DNA from: Medakamo hakoo
Taxonomy: Eukaryota > Chlorophyta > Trebouxiophyceae > Coccomyxaceae
Direction of reading: 5' to 3'
Length of the DNA stretch: 64,000 bases
Assembly: GCA_026636295.1 (NCBI GenBank)
Contig: CP089455.1
Coordinates: forward strand, 372,001-436,000
The position numbers were made by a program, and so were the translations under genes. Shown piece after piece: positions 9,325 to 21,919 of the stretch (its first letter is position 1; every line of letters starts with the position of its first letter). The notes below the pieces were generated by a model. The model searched no databases and was not told where the DNA came from. It saw only the letters and a program-made list of their open reading frames with translations.

Positions 9325-11508
9325 TCACATGAGCGTGCACGCCATACAGCCCGGCACCGTGGACCCGCTGCCGGCGCTGCCGCCGCCGCCGCCCGCGCTG
9401 GATTTGGAGCCCAGGCGTTCAAAGGACGGCCGGGGCACGGGCGTCCCCGCCCGGGACAGGCCCTCCCCGTCCTCCGCCGCCGCCACGTCCGCGGCGATGG
9501 CGACGAGGGCTTCGTGGACGGCGGCGGCGGTGGGGCGCGTCGCCGGGTCGGCGGCCCAGCAGGCCTCGATCAGCGCCTTCAGCGCCGGCGGCAGGGCGTC
9601 GGGCAGCGCCCGGCGGAAGCCGTCGGCCACCTTGCGGGCGTACGCTTCGCCGGCCCGCGGGTTGAAGGTGGGGCCGACGACGACGGCGGACGTCAGGATG
9701 CCGGCGAAGATTTCGTACCTGCGGAGGAGTTTTGTTTTTTGTGGTGGAGGGACACACGGGTGAGACAAAACCTTTTGGCGGCAGCGCAAAAGTTGGAGAG
9801 CCCCTGCGGGGGGTGGAAACGCAAAAAAAAGAACCGCACGCACAAGACAATGCCCAACGAAAACACGTCCGCCGGCACGCCGTACGGCTCGCCGCGCATG
9901 ACTTCAGGCGCCATGTACATGTAGGAGCCCGTGCACGCCGTGGGCGCCAGGCCTTTGATGCGCGCCTTTTCGGAGACGAGCCCGGCCGCGCCCGCGGACA
10001 GCGCGGCGTCCGCGCCGCCGCCGCCGCTGCCACTGCCGCGGGGGGAGGGCATGGCCCGGGCGAGGCCAAAGTCGGCGAGGACGGCGCGGGGGTGGGTCCG
10101 GCCTTCGGGCGGGGAACGGGTGAGCAGGACGTTTTCCAGTTTCTGTGTCGTTGTTTTTATGAGAGTGGGGTGGGGTGGGTGGGTGGGACGGTGCCTGCAC
10201 CCCCCGCCCCTCCCCCCCCCCCCTCCCTCCTCCCTCCCACGCACCAGGTCACGGTGCACGATCGGCGTGGGGCGGCCGTGCAGGTACGCCAACCCCGCCG
10301 CAATGTCCGCGCTCCACGCCAGGCCGGCGGACAGGGGGTACGACTTCTTGTTGCCGTGCGTCATGCGGTGGAGGACGCGGTCTTGGAGCGTGCCGCCGTC
10401 GACGCACTCCTGGACGACGAAAGGGCGGCCGCACGACGCCGACCAGTTGCCCGCGCCGACGATGCCGACGATGTTGGGGTGGGACAGCGAGGCGAGCAGG
10501 CGGGCCTCGGCCTCCAGCATGAGCGCCGCCTCGGCGGAGCAGTGGGGTTGGAGGGCCTTGACGGCGACGAGGCGGGCGGCGGCCGGGGCGGCGCCGCCGC
10601 CGTGCGCGCTCGACCCGCTCGAGGTGAGCGCCCCCGCGCTGTTGCGCACCAGGCCGCCCGCCAAGCGGCCCGCCACGCCGCCGCGGGCGGAGCCGTCGCG
10701 GGAGTTGCGGCCCATGGGCGAGTCGGCGCCGTCGCGCACGTACTCGCAGATGGACACTGTGGTGTTGTTGATTGGGATGGGAGGACGGAGGGGGACGGGG
10801 AGACGGGGGGGGGGGGGGGGACGGTGAGGGTCCCCACCCTGCAAGCGAGCGCATGGGGCCACGACAACGGCGCGCACGCTCCCCCCTCCTCCCTTGAGAC
10901 CGGGCCATCCAATTGGGCACCTCCCGCCGAAAAAATCCTTGTTCACGGCCAGCCGCGCCCACTGCAGAAAGGCGGCGGGATGGGGACGGCCTTTCGCCGC
11001 CGTGGAGGCCGCACGTGACAGGAGACGAAAGCGCCCACGTGCGCCTCTCGCTCACTCCTCCCTGCCCCGCCGCGCCGTCCCGCCCTCAAAAAACGACGCA
11101 CCACGTGCAAAGGTCCCCGCGCCTCCGTCCTTCAAAAAACGGAGCTGCTTCTCGTCGATGATGTTCAGGCAGGGCTGGTGTGGTGGTGGGAGAGAGAAAA
11201 ACGGAGAGGAAAAAAATAAGGCGGAACCTGTGCTCGGCGTCCACCGCGCCGCGAGCAGGAGACGGCCGCGATGGGGCCGCGGGGAGGCCGCCCCGCAGCG
11301 CGCTCCGTCCGAAAAGCATGTCAGGACGCTCGGCAACCTTACGCGCGAGACGGATCGTGGCGCGGGCGGGAGTTGGCGGCTGGGCGACGGCCCAACCATC
11401 CCCTATGCAAAAAAAAAAAACGCCACAGTGACTTCGCGCCCGCCGCAGCCTCACCAAATCCGGGGTGGATGGCCCCACATCCTCCTCAGGGACGCCGCAG
11501 AGCTCCAT
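9325..11508 (-). CDS. TKL-like protein kinase
   Basis: Six exons can be joined in frame: 11508-11455, 11174-11102, 10961-10878, 10756-10245, 10142-9844 and 9718-9325 (471 aa). Motifs in order: a glycine loop (LRFLKDGGAGTFAR), the beta-3 lysine in VAVKALQP, the helix-C glutamate in EAEARLLASLSHPNIV, the catalytic loop HRDLKLENVLL (split by an intron after HRDL), the metal-binding DFGLA, then GSYMYMAPEVM, and SLGIVLYEIFAG split by the last intron. The loop sequence and style resemble plant and algal Raf-like/TKL kinases; Ser/Thr specificity is likely. About 90 low-complexity residues separate the glycine loop from VAVK, an unusually long N-lobe insert. The four exons from VAVK onward are firm; the third exon is the least certain. 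It lies 157 bp downstream of CPSF1 on the same strand. Confidence 0.75.
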
Positions 11509-11665
11509 GGATGCGACTGGCGGCGGGAGAAAGAAAAATGCGGACGGCGAACGCCGCCCGCGAAGGGGAAGAGAGGAAAAGCTGTCTCCGGCAGGCACAC
11601 GCCGCCCGGCGAAAAAAAAAGAGCGGTGTGACTGTGGAGCGTCCTCACCATCAGGCCATCCCTGC

Positions 11666-14600
11666 CTACAGCCCGCCCTCCCCCGCCACGACAACTCCCA
11701 CCCCGACCGCCGCCGCCGCCGCGGCCGCCCCGCCCTCCACACCCCCCGCTAAACGCGCTAAAACAGGTCGCGGCCCCCTCACCAGCCGCGCCAACAGGTC
11801 GCCGTCCAGGCAGCCCCGCGGCGGCGGCGGCACGCCGCCCCACCTCGACCCGCCGCCCACCGCGGCCGGTGTCTTCAAGTGCCGCGCCCGCCACGCGGCC
11901 GGGTTGAGCCCGGCCGGGTGCGGGATGCCCGTCCACGCCGCGGCTTCCAGCCGGCTCAGCAGGGAGACGGTGGACGCGTCCACCAGCGGCACCAGCGCGC
12001 CCAGCCCGCCGTCGGACCGGCCGACGAGCGCGGCCTGGACCCGCGGCGGGGGCGGCAGGCCAGGCCGGGACGGCTGCCTGGCCCGGACGCCCACGATGGC
12101 GGTCCCCACGGAGCCCGTGTGAATGGCGCCCAGCGGGACCAGGCGCTTGCCCCGCCACGAGTCGGGGTGGGCCGTGTCGTAGGCCAGCGCGCGGACCGCG
12201 CCGCCCGCGTCGGCGGAGACGAGGCACAGCTTGCGCCCCGCCACCGCCGTGCCGACCGCCACGGCCGCTTGCGCGTCCCACTCCTTGGCCAGCTCGATGA
12301 AGTTGCGGACGCCGTTGATGGCGTGGAGGAAGCGCACGCCGGAAATGGCGTCGCCCGCGACGACAAAGTTTTTCACGACCGCCGCCGACCCGGCAAACCA
12401 GGGCCCGTCGAAGAACGCGGTCCGGCCCAGGCGGCCGCCGCTCCAGGCCAGGGCTTCGACCCGGGAGCCGTACGACACGATCAGCGCCCCGTCCATGGCG
12501 GCCACAGACGTCACCGGCCCGCGCAGTTCGCGGGAGTAGATGATTTCGGCTTCCCAGGCAGGCGGCGGCGCGCCCGGTCCGCCGGCGCCCTTGGCCTTGA
12601 GGGGCGCCCGCCCGCGGCCGGCCACGCCAGACGCGCCGCCGCCGGCCGGCGCCTCGCCCGCCCGCCGGACTTCGATGAGCAGCACCCGTCCAGTCGACGG
12701 AAAGTCTTCACCACAGCCGGTGATGGACGTGCCGACGGCGATGAGTTCCACGGTCGTCGCCGGCGGGTGCGGCGGCGGCTGGTGGGGCGGGCCGCCTGGG
12801 CCGGCCGCGGCGCGCGCGGGCGGCGCGGGGCCGCCCTCCCTCAAACTCACGCTCGCCAGGGCGGACGCGGCCTCTCCAGGCGCCAGGTGTGCGCGCCAGA
12901 GCGTGTCCAAGCCGTCGCAGGACAGCAGGCGCACTTCGTCCAGCGGCGGCGGCGGCGGGCAGGGCGGCGGCGCGCCCGGGACGGGCGGCAGCGCCGCGGC
13001 CGCGGCCGCGCTCGCGGCCGTCACGCCCGCCGTGCTGGCCTCCTCGCCCGGCAGGCCGTGCGGTCCGCCCGCCGCCACGTACGCGTACGCGGCGGCCGGG
13101 TCGCCACCCGGCTCTTGGTAGGGTCGACCAGGGTCGTTCAACGCCGCGGTGGCGCCCGGGACGCGGGACCGGGAGAGCGCGACGGCCCACAGCCGCCCCG
13201 GGCCGTGCCAGGCCAGCGCGGCGGGTTCGGCGCGCAGGGGCAGCCGCGCCGTCGGCCAGGGTCCGTCCAGGCGCGTCGCGGCAGGCATGGCACACACGCG
13301 CAGCACGCCTTGGGCGGCCGCGGCGGCCGCGGCGGCGGCTTGGGCGGCGGCCGACCCGGGCGGCGCGCGGGGCGGCGGCGGCGGCAGCGGCTCTGTCGGC
13401 GGGCCCGCCGCAAACACAAAGCCGTGGCCGCAGTTGGCGTTGTGGAAGGGGGCAAAGCCCAGGACGGGCGGGGCGCCGGGCCCGCCCGGCCAGGCCGGGT
13501 GGGCGGTGACGCTGCCGCGGGACGCGACGATCCAGGCGGGGGCGTCGCCCGCGACGAACACGCCGGAGTGCCGCGGTGGGGCTTCTCCCAGGCCGTCGAA
13601 GCGGGTGAGGCGCGGCGGCGCCGGTCGGGCCGGGTCGCGCGCCGATGCGGACCAGGCGGGTCCGCCAGGCGTGCCAGGAGGAGGCCAGGCGGGCGTGGAG
13701 GCGGCGGTGAGGCCCGGCACGTCCAGGCGGATGAATGACGGCGGGTGGTGGTGGGGGTGGGGGTGGGGGTGGGGGTCCTCCCCACCCGCACTGGACACCG
13801 CCGCACCCTCCACCGCCGCCGCCGCCGCCCGGTACACGAAAACGGCGCCGTCGGCGGCGGACGCGATCAGTAAAGGTGCTTCGTGCACGACGCCGCCCGC
13901 GTCGCCCGCGGGTTGGGGGAAGGCCTCGAGGAGCAAGTCGGTGATGGGAGGCGGTGTGCCGGCGGACGTTTCGTGCGCGTCGCGCCCGCCGCCGCGCCGC
14001 CCTGCCGCACCCCCGCCGCCGCCGCCGCCGCCGTCACTCAACCGCCCGCCCGTCAGGGCCAGGCTCCCGTCCGCCAGGCCACCGTAGCTGGCGATGTGCG
14101 CACCGTCATCTAACCGAAACAGGTCCAGGCGGCCGTCAGCCCGGGCGGCGGCGGCGAGGGCGGGGCCGGGGAGTGGAGCGGTGGCGTGCGTGTCGCTCGC
14201 GGCCGGCGGCCCAGAAAACGCGCGCCGCGCGTCGCGGAAGAGCGCCAGCGCCGTCACAGCCGCTCGCCCACCCCCGGCCGTCAAGCCAGGGATCTTGAGT
14301 GGGACCAGCGCACCGGCCAAGGGGTCTAGCGCCAAGACCTCAGCCCCGCCGCCGGGCGTGCGCAGGCCGACGGCGCCTGGAGCTGTGAGCGAGGCGCGCG
14401 CGGCCGGGTCGGGCGCGCCGCCCCCGCCGCCTTCCTCGTCGCCGCCGCCGCCCACCGCGCCCAGGACGCAGCCCGACAGGATGCCGCCAGGGCGGTCCAC
14501 TGTGGCGACCCGTCCCTTGTCGCCGGACCCGACGAGGACGACCGCCCGCGGCGTGACTTGCACGGCAAAGCCGCCGGCCGCGAGCGTCCCCGCCGCGAGC

Positions 14601-17139
14601 GTCGGCGCGCCGGCCTCCCACCCAGCGCCGGGAGGCAGCTCGTCCAGGCCGGCGCCCGTGCGCAGCGCCCGTGTGGTCGGACCGACCGTCAGCAGCATGA
14701 CGGTGTGGTAGCCAAGCGGCGCGCCGGGCCCCGCGCCGGGCGGTGGCGGGCCAGGGGCGGACGCGCCGCCGCCACCGGTCCACCCGCCGCCGTCGTCGCT
14801 TTCGGACAGGCACAGCGTCCACGCGCCCGCCAGGCCGGGCAGGGGCACGGCCGTGATGACTTCGGGGACGACGGCCCGGCGCAGCAGCGTGATGGCCCCC
14901 GCCCGGCCCACGCCCGTGGCGGCGGCCAAGAAGCCGGGCGCGCCCGCTGCGGCCGCCGCGGCCGCCGCGCCGGCGCCGCCGCCGTGCCCACCGCCCAGCA
15001 CCGCCGCGTCGGCGGGGGCCGGGACCAGGCAGCGAATGGGGCCGGTGCAGGGCAGGGTGTCCAGGACGCGCAGCGTGACGGCTGGTGCGGGAGGCGCGTC
15101 TTCTGCGCCGCCCGCCTTCTTGTCAGCGGGCGGCGCGGGCGCAGGGTCGGCCAGCACCAGCGCGCCGGCCACCTCCACGCCTTCCATGGGCTGAGGCGCC
15201 GCGCCGTCCGCCGCCGCCGCCGCGGGGCCCGTGAGCAGCGGGCCGGCCGCGGCAGCACCACGCCCCCGCCGGCCACGGTGCACAGCCTCGCTCCCGCCCA
15301 CGACGTCGGCCCGCAACAGGAGCGAGTCGCCGCCCCACCCGCCCAAGAAGGCGAGGCCGCGCCCGGCGGGCGTGAGGGAGGCCCGGGCCGCGGGCGAGGC
15401 CACGCCCGCGGCCGCCAGCTCCAGGCGGGAGACGCCCGCGCCGGACCCGGCGCCGACAGCGGTCAAGGTAAGCAGTTGGCCGGTGGACAGCGCGATGAGC
15501 GCGACGGACGGCGAGAGCCAGGCCACGGACGCGCCGCACGCGTCGGCGTCCAGGCCGGGCGGGGGCGGCGCAGCGTGCGCAGCACACGCCGGCGCCGCCT
15601 CCGGGTGCAGGACGTGCGCCCACCGCCTGGCGTGGCGAGCCGCTGTCAGCGATGGCACTTCGCGCAGCGGGTCCAGCTCCAGGCGTGGGGGTGGCGGGCC
15701 CGGGAGCGCGCGGGCGGAGAGCGCGGCGGCCGGGCCGGGCGCGCCGCCGCCCCCGCCGGGCGGCACCCACACCAGGAGGCGGTGGCAGACGACGAGCACC
15801 CCGCCGCCGGGCGCGGGGACCAGGGCCCGGGCATCGGACGGCAGGCCACGCACGCTCCACAGGGGCGTGGGCGGGACGCGGCCGGCGGGGTCGAGGGCCA
15901 GGGCCAAGAGGGCGGCCGTGTCTGGGCCGCCGCCCGCTGCGCGCTCGGTGCCGCCCCGCCCGCCCGCCGCGCCCGGCCCGCTGCCCGCCGCGCCGCGCGC
16001 GTTGCCCGGCCACGCCGCGCCTGCCGCGTGCAGGACTAAGAGTAGGGGAGACGCCGCCCTGTGAGCAAAGGCGATGTCGAGAAGGTCGACCACCCCGCCG
16101 TGGGACGGCGTGGAGAGGTCGAGGGCGCGCGCGTTGCCGACGGCGGTCGGGGACGGGGAGGGCAGACCCGCCGCCGCCGCCGCCGCCGTCGTTTTGCCGC
16201 CGCCCAGCAGGATCGCGTCCAGCGCGTCTGCATCCACAGCGGGCAAGAGCGCCACAGCACTGCCGTAGTACGCCACCGCGGCCAAGCGGCCGTCCGGGTC
16301 GGCGGCGGCGAGCGGCGGGCGGGCCCAGGCGGCCCGCCCGCCGGTCGGGTCCACGGCCAGGCGGTCGCTCGGGGACGGCTCGCCCCCTCCGCCGCCGCCG
16401 CCGCCGCCGCCGCCGCCTTCGAAGCTGTGCAGGCTCGTAGGCACGGGCGCGCCCGTCGCCGGGTCCCAGTCCAGGACGACAGCCTTGGCGTCGCGGAAGG
16501 AGAGCAGGAGCGCGTCGCGCGCGGCGTGGTGGGTGGCCGCGCCCCCGCCCTCGCCGCTGCTCCACCCAGCCGGCCCGCGCCCGCGCAGCACGGCCGCGCC
16601 CGTCGGCACGCCCGCCAGGCTCAGGCTGGTGACGCGCTCCAAGCGGGCGGCGTCCAAGTCGGCCGGCCCAGGCCAGGCCGGGCCGCGCAGGTGGGCGTCG
16701 CCGGGCGCGTCGCCGGGGACGCGCACCGCATACACGGCCAGCTCGCTGCCCGCAATCACGACCAGGTCGGGCGGGAAAGACGTCGGCGGCGGTGGAGGCG
16801 CGCCCGGAGCAGGAGGGGAGCGCGTGGCTGGCGCGCCGGCCCGGGTCCAGTGCAGGGCCAGGGCGTGCGTGACGTTGGTGGGCGGGAGGATCTGTGCGCG
16901 TGGAGAGAAGTGAGGTGGGTGGAGGTTGGCGAATGGGGGGGGCGATGGACAAAAAATTGGTTTTGTGGGGCCGCGCCCGCCTTGCCTTCCGCGCGCACTA
17001 TCCCTTTGCACCACGCGCGGTACACAAGTCCAGTATCCCCTCTTCCCAGCCCCCAACTCACCTCGCGGTATGCAAACGTCTGGCCCGGCTCCGGGTCGGG
17101 CGGCGGCGGCGGCGGCGGTGCGGTCGCCGCGGCCGTCAT
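11666..17139 (-). CDS. CPSF1: CPSF1 / CPSF160, cleavage and polyadenylation specificity factor large subunit
   Basis: Two exons, 17139-17062 and 16891-11666 (1,767 aa; human CPSF1 has about 1,440). The family order is clear: NVTHALALHW and DLVVIAGSELAVYAV near the start, LERVTSLSLAG, DALLLSFRDAKAVVLDWDP, LDLLDIAFAH; then near the end VTSVAAMDGALIVSYGSRVEAL, KNFVVAGDAISGVRFL, AALVGRSDGGLGALVPLVD, HPAGLNPAAWRARHL and RGCLDGDLLARL. In the known complex CPSF1 is the triple beta-propeller scaffold that holds WDR33, CPSF30 and Fip1 to recognise the poly(A) signal in the nucleus. The extra length comes from Gly/Ala/Pro-rich inserts in propeller loops. The 5.2-kb second exon is uninterrupted. It diverges from the OPR/RAP gene across 272 bp. 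Confidence 0.92.
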
Positions 17140-17411
17140 TCTTAGTGTTGCGCCGTCCACCAGACTGCCCTTTTGATCGGGCTGAGAGCGCTGGCTAGGG
17201 GCGCCGTGGACGCGCGGTGGTCAGGGGACAGGCCCCCCGCTCGCTGCGCTCGTTCTCTCGTCGGCGAGACACGAACTAAGTTTTGATGCGAGCGCTCCCT
17301 GCTCACACTGCCGAGCGCGGAAAGAAAAAAGCAGCGGCGGCCCTCGTCTCAAAGAGAAACTCGTTCCGGAACAGGGCACGCCCGGCCTCACACGCCCTCG
17401 CGTCCACAGAC

Positions 17412-20400
17412 ATGAGAGGCCTCAGTCGGCCCGGCACTGGCCGGCCGCCCGGGCGGTGAGTTAAGAGTGGGAGGCATTGCGTGCGGCGCACCTTCTTCCA
17501 CACCGCCGCCGCGTTGGTGGCGCTGGCCGAGCGCGGCCGCCGCATGCAACCGCGCCACGGCCAAGGGTGCCCCCTCCCGCCTCGTTCCTTGCACTTCTCA
17601 GAAGGTGGCAGGCTGTCCGCCACCCAATGCGCGGACTCAATGTGGAAGCAAGCCCCCTCGTCCGTCGTCACGCGCGGCGGCATGTCTCGCTTGCTCGCCA
17701 CACGCACGGGCCGCCGGCGGCTCACACTCACACCGCCTCTGTCAACCACTTCTCAACAGCCCGCGCCAAACGCCGGCACCGTCAACAACACAACCCCCTG
17801 CGTCCGCGGCCGCCCCACCGACAGGCGCCCTAGATGACCTGGACGCCGTCGCGGCGTTGCGCCGGTCCGCGGCGTCGGCGCGCCCCGCGCCGCTGGCCCA
17901 ACCACGGACGACCCGCCGCCCGCCCGCGGCCCGCGCCGCCACCACGCCGCCCGGGCCGCCCGCCGACGCGTCTTCCGCCGTCGCAGACGCCCTGGCGGGC
18001 GCCCGCGCCGCTGCTGCTGACGCCGCCGACGCGGCAGACGGCGTCGTCCTGCCCGTCCGCCCGCCCGAACAGGCGGCCGTCCTGATGAGCCTGTCCGAAG
18101 ACGGCGATTCGGGCGGCGAGGGGGGCGGGGGCCGGCCCCGCCCCGTCGCGACGGCGGAGGAGGAGGCGGAAGAAGCGGCGCTGGAGGCAGCGGACGTGGC
18201 GGCTGTGGCGGCGTTGGTTGCCGCCACGCCACCCCCGCTCGTCGCGGCGGCAGGCGCCCGCGAAGGAGGAGGGAGCGAGAGCGACGACGACGACGATGAC
18301 GACCAAGGCGGCGCCGCCCCGTCCTCGCCGTCGCCGTTCCACCCGCAAGCCGGCCTGTGGGCCGAGCTGGGCGAGTGCGAGGACGCGGCCGACGTCCTGG
18401 ACGTCGTCGGCGACGAGGCGGGCACGCTGGGCGGCCCAGGCGTCCAGGCGGCGTTGGAGCGCCTCGCGCAGTTGGAGCGGGCGTGGCAGCGCGGCGGCGG
18501 GGGGCGGGGGGGCGGCGGCGGCGGCGGCGCGCCCCCGCCGCCCGCCTCCCCCGCCGGCCTCGCGGCGCGGTCGCCCGCCTACGCGTCCCTCCTGGCCGAA
18601 GCGGCCGAGGCCGCCCCTGAAATGCGGCACCGTGAGCTGGCCCAAGCCGTGTGGGCGCTCGGCGTGCTGGGGAGCGCGCCGGGCGCGGCCGGCGCGCCGG
18701 CGGGCCGGTCGTCCGCCGCGCGCGCGGCCCGCACGCTGGCCGCCGCCGCCGCGGCCACCGCCTCCCACCTCAACGGCCGGGACGTCGGCGCGCTCTGGTA
18801 CGGCCTCGGCGCGCTGCGGGCCGACCCGGGCCGGGACGCGCTGCGGACGCTGGCCGCGTCGTCGGCGGCCGCGCTGCCCGGCGCGCCGCCCCAAGCGCTG
18901 GCCATGGCCGCCTGGGGCGCCGCCGAGCTGTGCGCGCGCGGGCGGGGTGGTGGGTCGTCCCCCGCCGCGTCCACGGCCGTGGACGCGCTGACGGACGCGT
19001 TGGTGGCGGAGGTCGGCGCCCGGGCGGCCACGCTCGGCCCCGCGGCCCTGGCCACCTGCCTGGCCGCGCTCGCCCGCCTGCGCCCGGGCGACCCGCCCCC
19101 ACCGCGCGTGACGGACGCGGCCCTGGCGGCCGCCCTCCGCGCGACGACGGCCCGGGTGGAGGGCGGCGCCGCCGCCGCCGGACCGCGCGCCGCCGGCCCG
19201 CGTGCCGCCTTCACGCCCGCCGAGCTGGCGATGGTCTTGTGGGCCGCGGCCGAGTGGCGGCTGGCCGGCGGGCCCGGCCTGGACGCCCTGCTGGCCGCGT
19301 CGGGCCCCGCCTGGGCGGCGGCGTCGTCTGGCGACCGGGCGGCCCTGGCCGGCCGGGCGCCGAGCGCGGGCGAGGCCGCCACCGTCGCGTGGGCGTGGGC
19401 CACGCTCGGCGCCGACCCGGGCGCGGACGGCTGGGCCGCCGTCGAGGCCGGCCTGGCGTCCGCGCTCGAGGCCGGCGCGTCCGCCGCGCACTCGTCCCCC
19501 TCCTCCTCCCGTGGCGGGCGCCGGCGGGGAGGCGACGCCCTGAGTGTGCGGGACTTGGGCAAGGCCGCGTGGGCCCTGGCGACGGCCGACCGGTTTGCCG
19601 GGCCCGGCTTTTTGCCCGTGTATGCAGCGCTGGTGGCCGCCGCGTCGGCCGCGGAAGGTGGGGACGCCCCCGCCCTGGACCCTCGCTCCATTGGGCAGGC
19701 CGCCAAGGCTGGGGCGGCCGCAGCGGCGTGGGTGGCGGCGCCGCCGCCGGGCGCGGAGGACGACGCGGCCGCCCTGGCGGCCGCCCTGCCGTCCCTCCCA
19801 CCCCGCGCCGCGGCCGCGGCCGCCAAGCGCGCGCGCGCCGCGCTCACGCAAGCGCCGCCGTCCCTGTCGCACGCCCGCCTGGCGGGCCTGGCGCGCGCGG
19901 TCGGCCTGCCGCTGGTCGGCGTGCGCCTGCCCGCCCTGCTGCTGGACCGGGACGCCCTGGGGCCGGACGGCGTGCGCCCAGCGCTGCCGCGCCGCCTGGC
20001 CGGCCTGGCGCCCGACGACCTGCCCGGCCTGCCGTCCGTCGACCTGGCGTTTGCCCTGCCGGGCGGCCGGGCCGGCGCCCTGCTCGTCGTCGGCCCGCGG
20101 GAAGCCCCGCCCGGCCGGCCGCCCCTGGGCCGCACGGCCGCCGCCCTGCGCGCCCTGGAACGCACCGGCTGGGTGGCGGGCCTGTTGCGCGTCGCCGACG
20201 TGCCGGGCGGCTCCACGCCCCGCGCCACGCAGGCGGTGGCGTTGCTTGACGCCGTCGCTCGCGCGTTTCCGACCCTGCCCCGCCCGCCGCCGCCGGAGTT
20301 TGAGCCGGCGGACTTCCGGCCGAGTGGGGTGAGGGGGCCGGGGCCGAGGGGTGGTGGGGGTGGGGGTGGGCGGGGCGGGCGCGGGGGGGGGAGGGTAGGG

Positions 20401-20484
20401 CGGGGTGGGGGTGGCCGCGGCGCCGGCGCCGGCCGCTTGCGGCGGGGGCTGGAGGGGGACGGCGGGTGGGGCGAGGTCGCTTGA
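17412..20484 (+). CDS. OPR/RAP-type organelle RNA-binding protein
   Basis: Two exons, 17412-17455 and 17760-20484 (922 aa). The start is the ATG of a short first exon (MRGLSRPGTGRPPG) ending in a strong GTGAGT donor; it joins in phase to the acceptor at 17759, whereas the long frame itself has no early ATG. Degenerate helical repeats of about 38 residues follow, with cores such as LAQAVWALGVLG, VGALWYGLGAL, LAMAAWGAAEL, LAMVLWAAAEW, TVAWAWATLGAD and LGKAAWALATAD, as in octotricopeptide (OPR) proteins. The C-terminus (LPSVDLAFALPGGRAGALLVVGP, GRTAAALRALERTGW) fits a RAP domain. OPR/RAP proteins bind specific plastid or mitochondrial RNAs and control their stability, splicing or translation. 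The target RNA cannot be inferred. An acidic low-complexity N-terminal region and a Gly-rich tail flank the repeats. Confidence 0.78.
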
Positions 20485-20709
20485 AAGCGAAAACGAGCAC
20501 ACTGGGTGTGGCACCCCCCCTCCTTGGACGGGCGGACGAGTGAGCGCGCGCGAGGCGGGGCCGGGCCGCGGGCTCTCGCGTTCCCGCACACTCCCGGTCC
20601 GAAGCTGCTGTTCAGCATAAGTTTGCACTAGCCTTCCCCTTTTTTTCTCGGCCCGCAGCCCTCACCCGTCCCGGCCCTGCCACCCCTGTTCTTTTCGTGT
20701 CGGAGAGCA

Positions 20710-21636
20710 ATGTGGGCTCATCGCTGTGCGATGGCGGTCGTCGTGGCGGCGTGCCTGGCCGCCACGGTGGCGACGGGCGAGAGCGTCGCCGGGCATCAGC
20801 GCGCCGCCCCAGCGCTGTCGCGCCTCCCCACCGCCGCCGCCGCCGCCGCAGCAGCGGCCCCGCCCTCCAGCGGGGCCGCCCACCTCCTCCGCCCGGCCAC
20901 GCCCACCCGCTCCGACTGCGGCAACGAGCCGACGCCGACCAGCCCTCACCCCCGCCCGCCGCCGTCGCCGCCGCCGGCCCCCGCGCGCCCGGCGCCGCCC
21001 CCCCCGCCGCCCGTCCCGGGCCACGCCGACCCGCGGTCCCAGGTCATCGTGGCGTGCGGGTCCAACCTGACGGGCGCGTCCGTCTCCGACCTGGCCGTGG
21101 GCGCGTGCGTCGCGCGCCGCACCTCGTCCGACCCGCGCGTCTTCGGCCCGGACGCGTGGCGCACCCTCCACCGGTTTGCCGCCAACTACCCGGACGAGCC
21201 GACGCCCGCCACGGCGCGCGCGTGCGCGGCGTTCGTCACGTCCCTCCCCCTCATGCTGCCCTGTTCCCGGTGCGGGGCGGACTTTGCGCAGTTTGTGCGC
21301 GACAACGCCCGCCATGCGGGGAGCTTTCACCCGTCCTGCCGCCCTCAACCGCAGTGGGGAGGCAAGTGTACGGATGTGGCGACGACCTGTTCGTCGCGCG
21401 CACACCTTGTTTCCTTTTTCTTGCGGGCGCACGACAATGTCAACCGCTGGACGAACGGGTGCCGCGAACCCTGGTCGCCCGCCAGGGCGGCGGAAGCGTA
21501 CGGCGTGGCGCACGATTTCTGCGCGGGCTCCATCGTTGTCGGCGACAACGCGCTGTGCCGGTGGATCGGGGACGACGACTGCGTAGAACCGCACGTTGTG
21601 GACCCGGACGTGGAGGAACCGCACGCGCCGGCTTGA
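20710..21636 (+). CDS. Erv/ALR-family FAD sulfhydryl oxidase, secretory type
   Basis: Single exon (308 aa). An N-terminal hydrophobic segment ([16 protein letters not shown], after a seven-residue lead) acts as signal peptide or anchor, followed by about 75 Pro/Ala-rich residues. The catalytic domain reads [21 protein letters not shown], then [19 protein letters not shown] with the redox CSRC (CxxC), then RAHDNVNRW, which matches the FAD-contacting HNxVN region with one shift, and later cysteines. Erv/ALR enzymes make disulfides and pass electrons to oxygen or cytochrome c. The signal peptide favours the ER route over the mitochondrial intermembrane space. An insert with extra cysteines lies between CxxC and HDNVN and is not typical. 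Confidence 0.82.
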   Translation: MWAHRCAMAVVVAACLAATVATGESVAGHQRAAPALSRLPTAAAAAAAAAPPSSGAAHLLRPATPTRSDCGNEPTPTSPHPRPPPSPPPAPARPAPPPPPPVPGHADPRSQVIVACGSNLTGASVSDLAVGACVARRTSSDPRVFGPDAWRTLHRFAANYPDEPTPATARACAAFVTSLPLMLPCSRCGADFAQFVRDNARHAGSFHPSCRPQPQWGGKCTDVATTCSSRAHLVSFFLRAHDNVNRWTNGCREPWSPARAAEAYGVAHDFCAGSIVVGDNALCRWIGDDDCVEPHVVDPDVEEPHAPA

Positions 21637-21639
21637 GAG

Positions 21640-21748
<109 letters not shown>

Positions 21749-21919
21749 GGGGGAAAGGGGGATGGCGCGAGAGGGGGGGTGGTCGGGGTTGCAACAGCGC
21801 GCGCGCGCGCTCACACTTCTTTCCGCCACCTCACTCACTTTTCCGCCGCCCGCCCACACACCCCAAACCCGTCCCCACCCAACCCGCCCTCCCTCGCACC
21901 AGCTTCTCCCAACACCAAT

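Noticed and set aside
17830-20628. Very long open frame (932 codons) on the minus strand opposite the OPR/RAP gene
   Set aside because: In this GC-rich DNA stop codons are rare in all frames; the antisense protein is pure Arg/Gly/Ala noise with no motif, while the plus strand shows OPR and RAP signatures.
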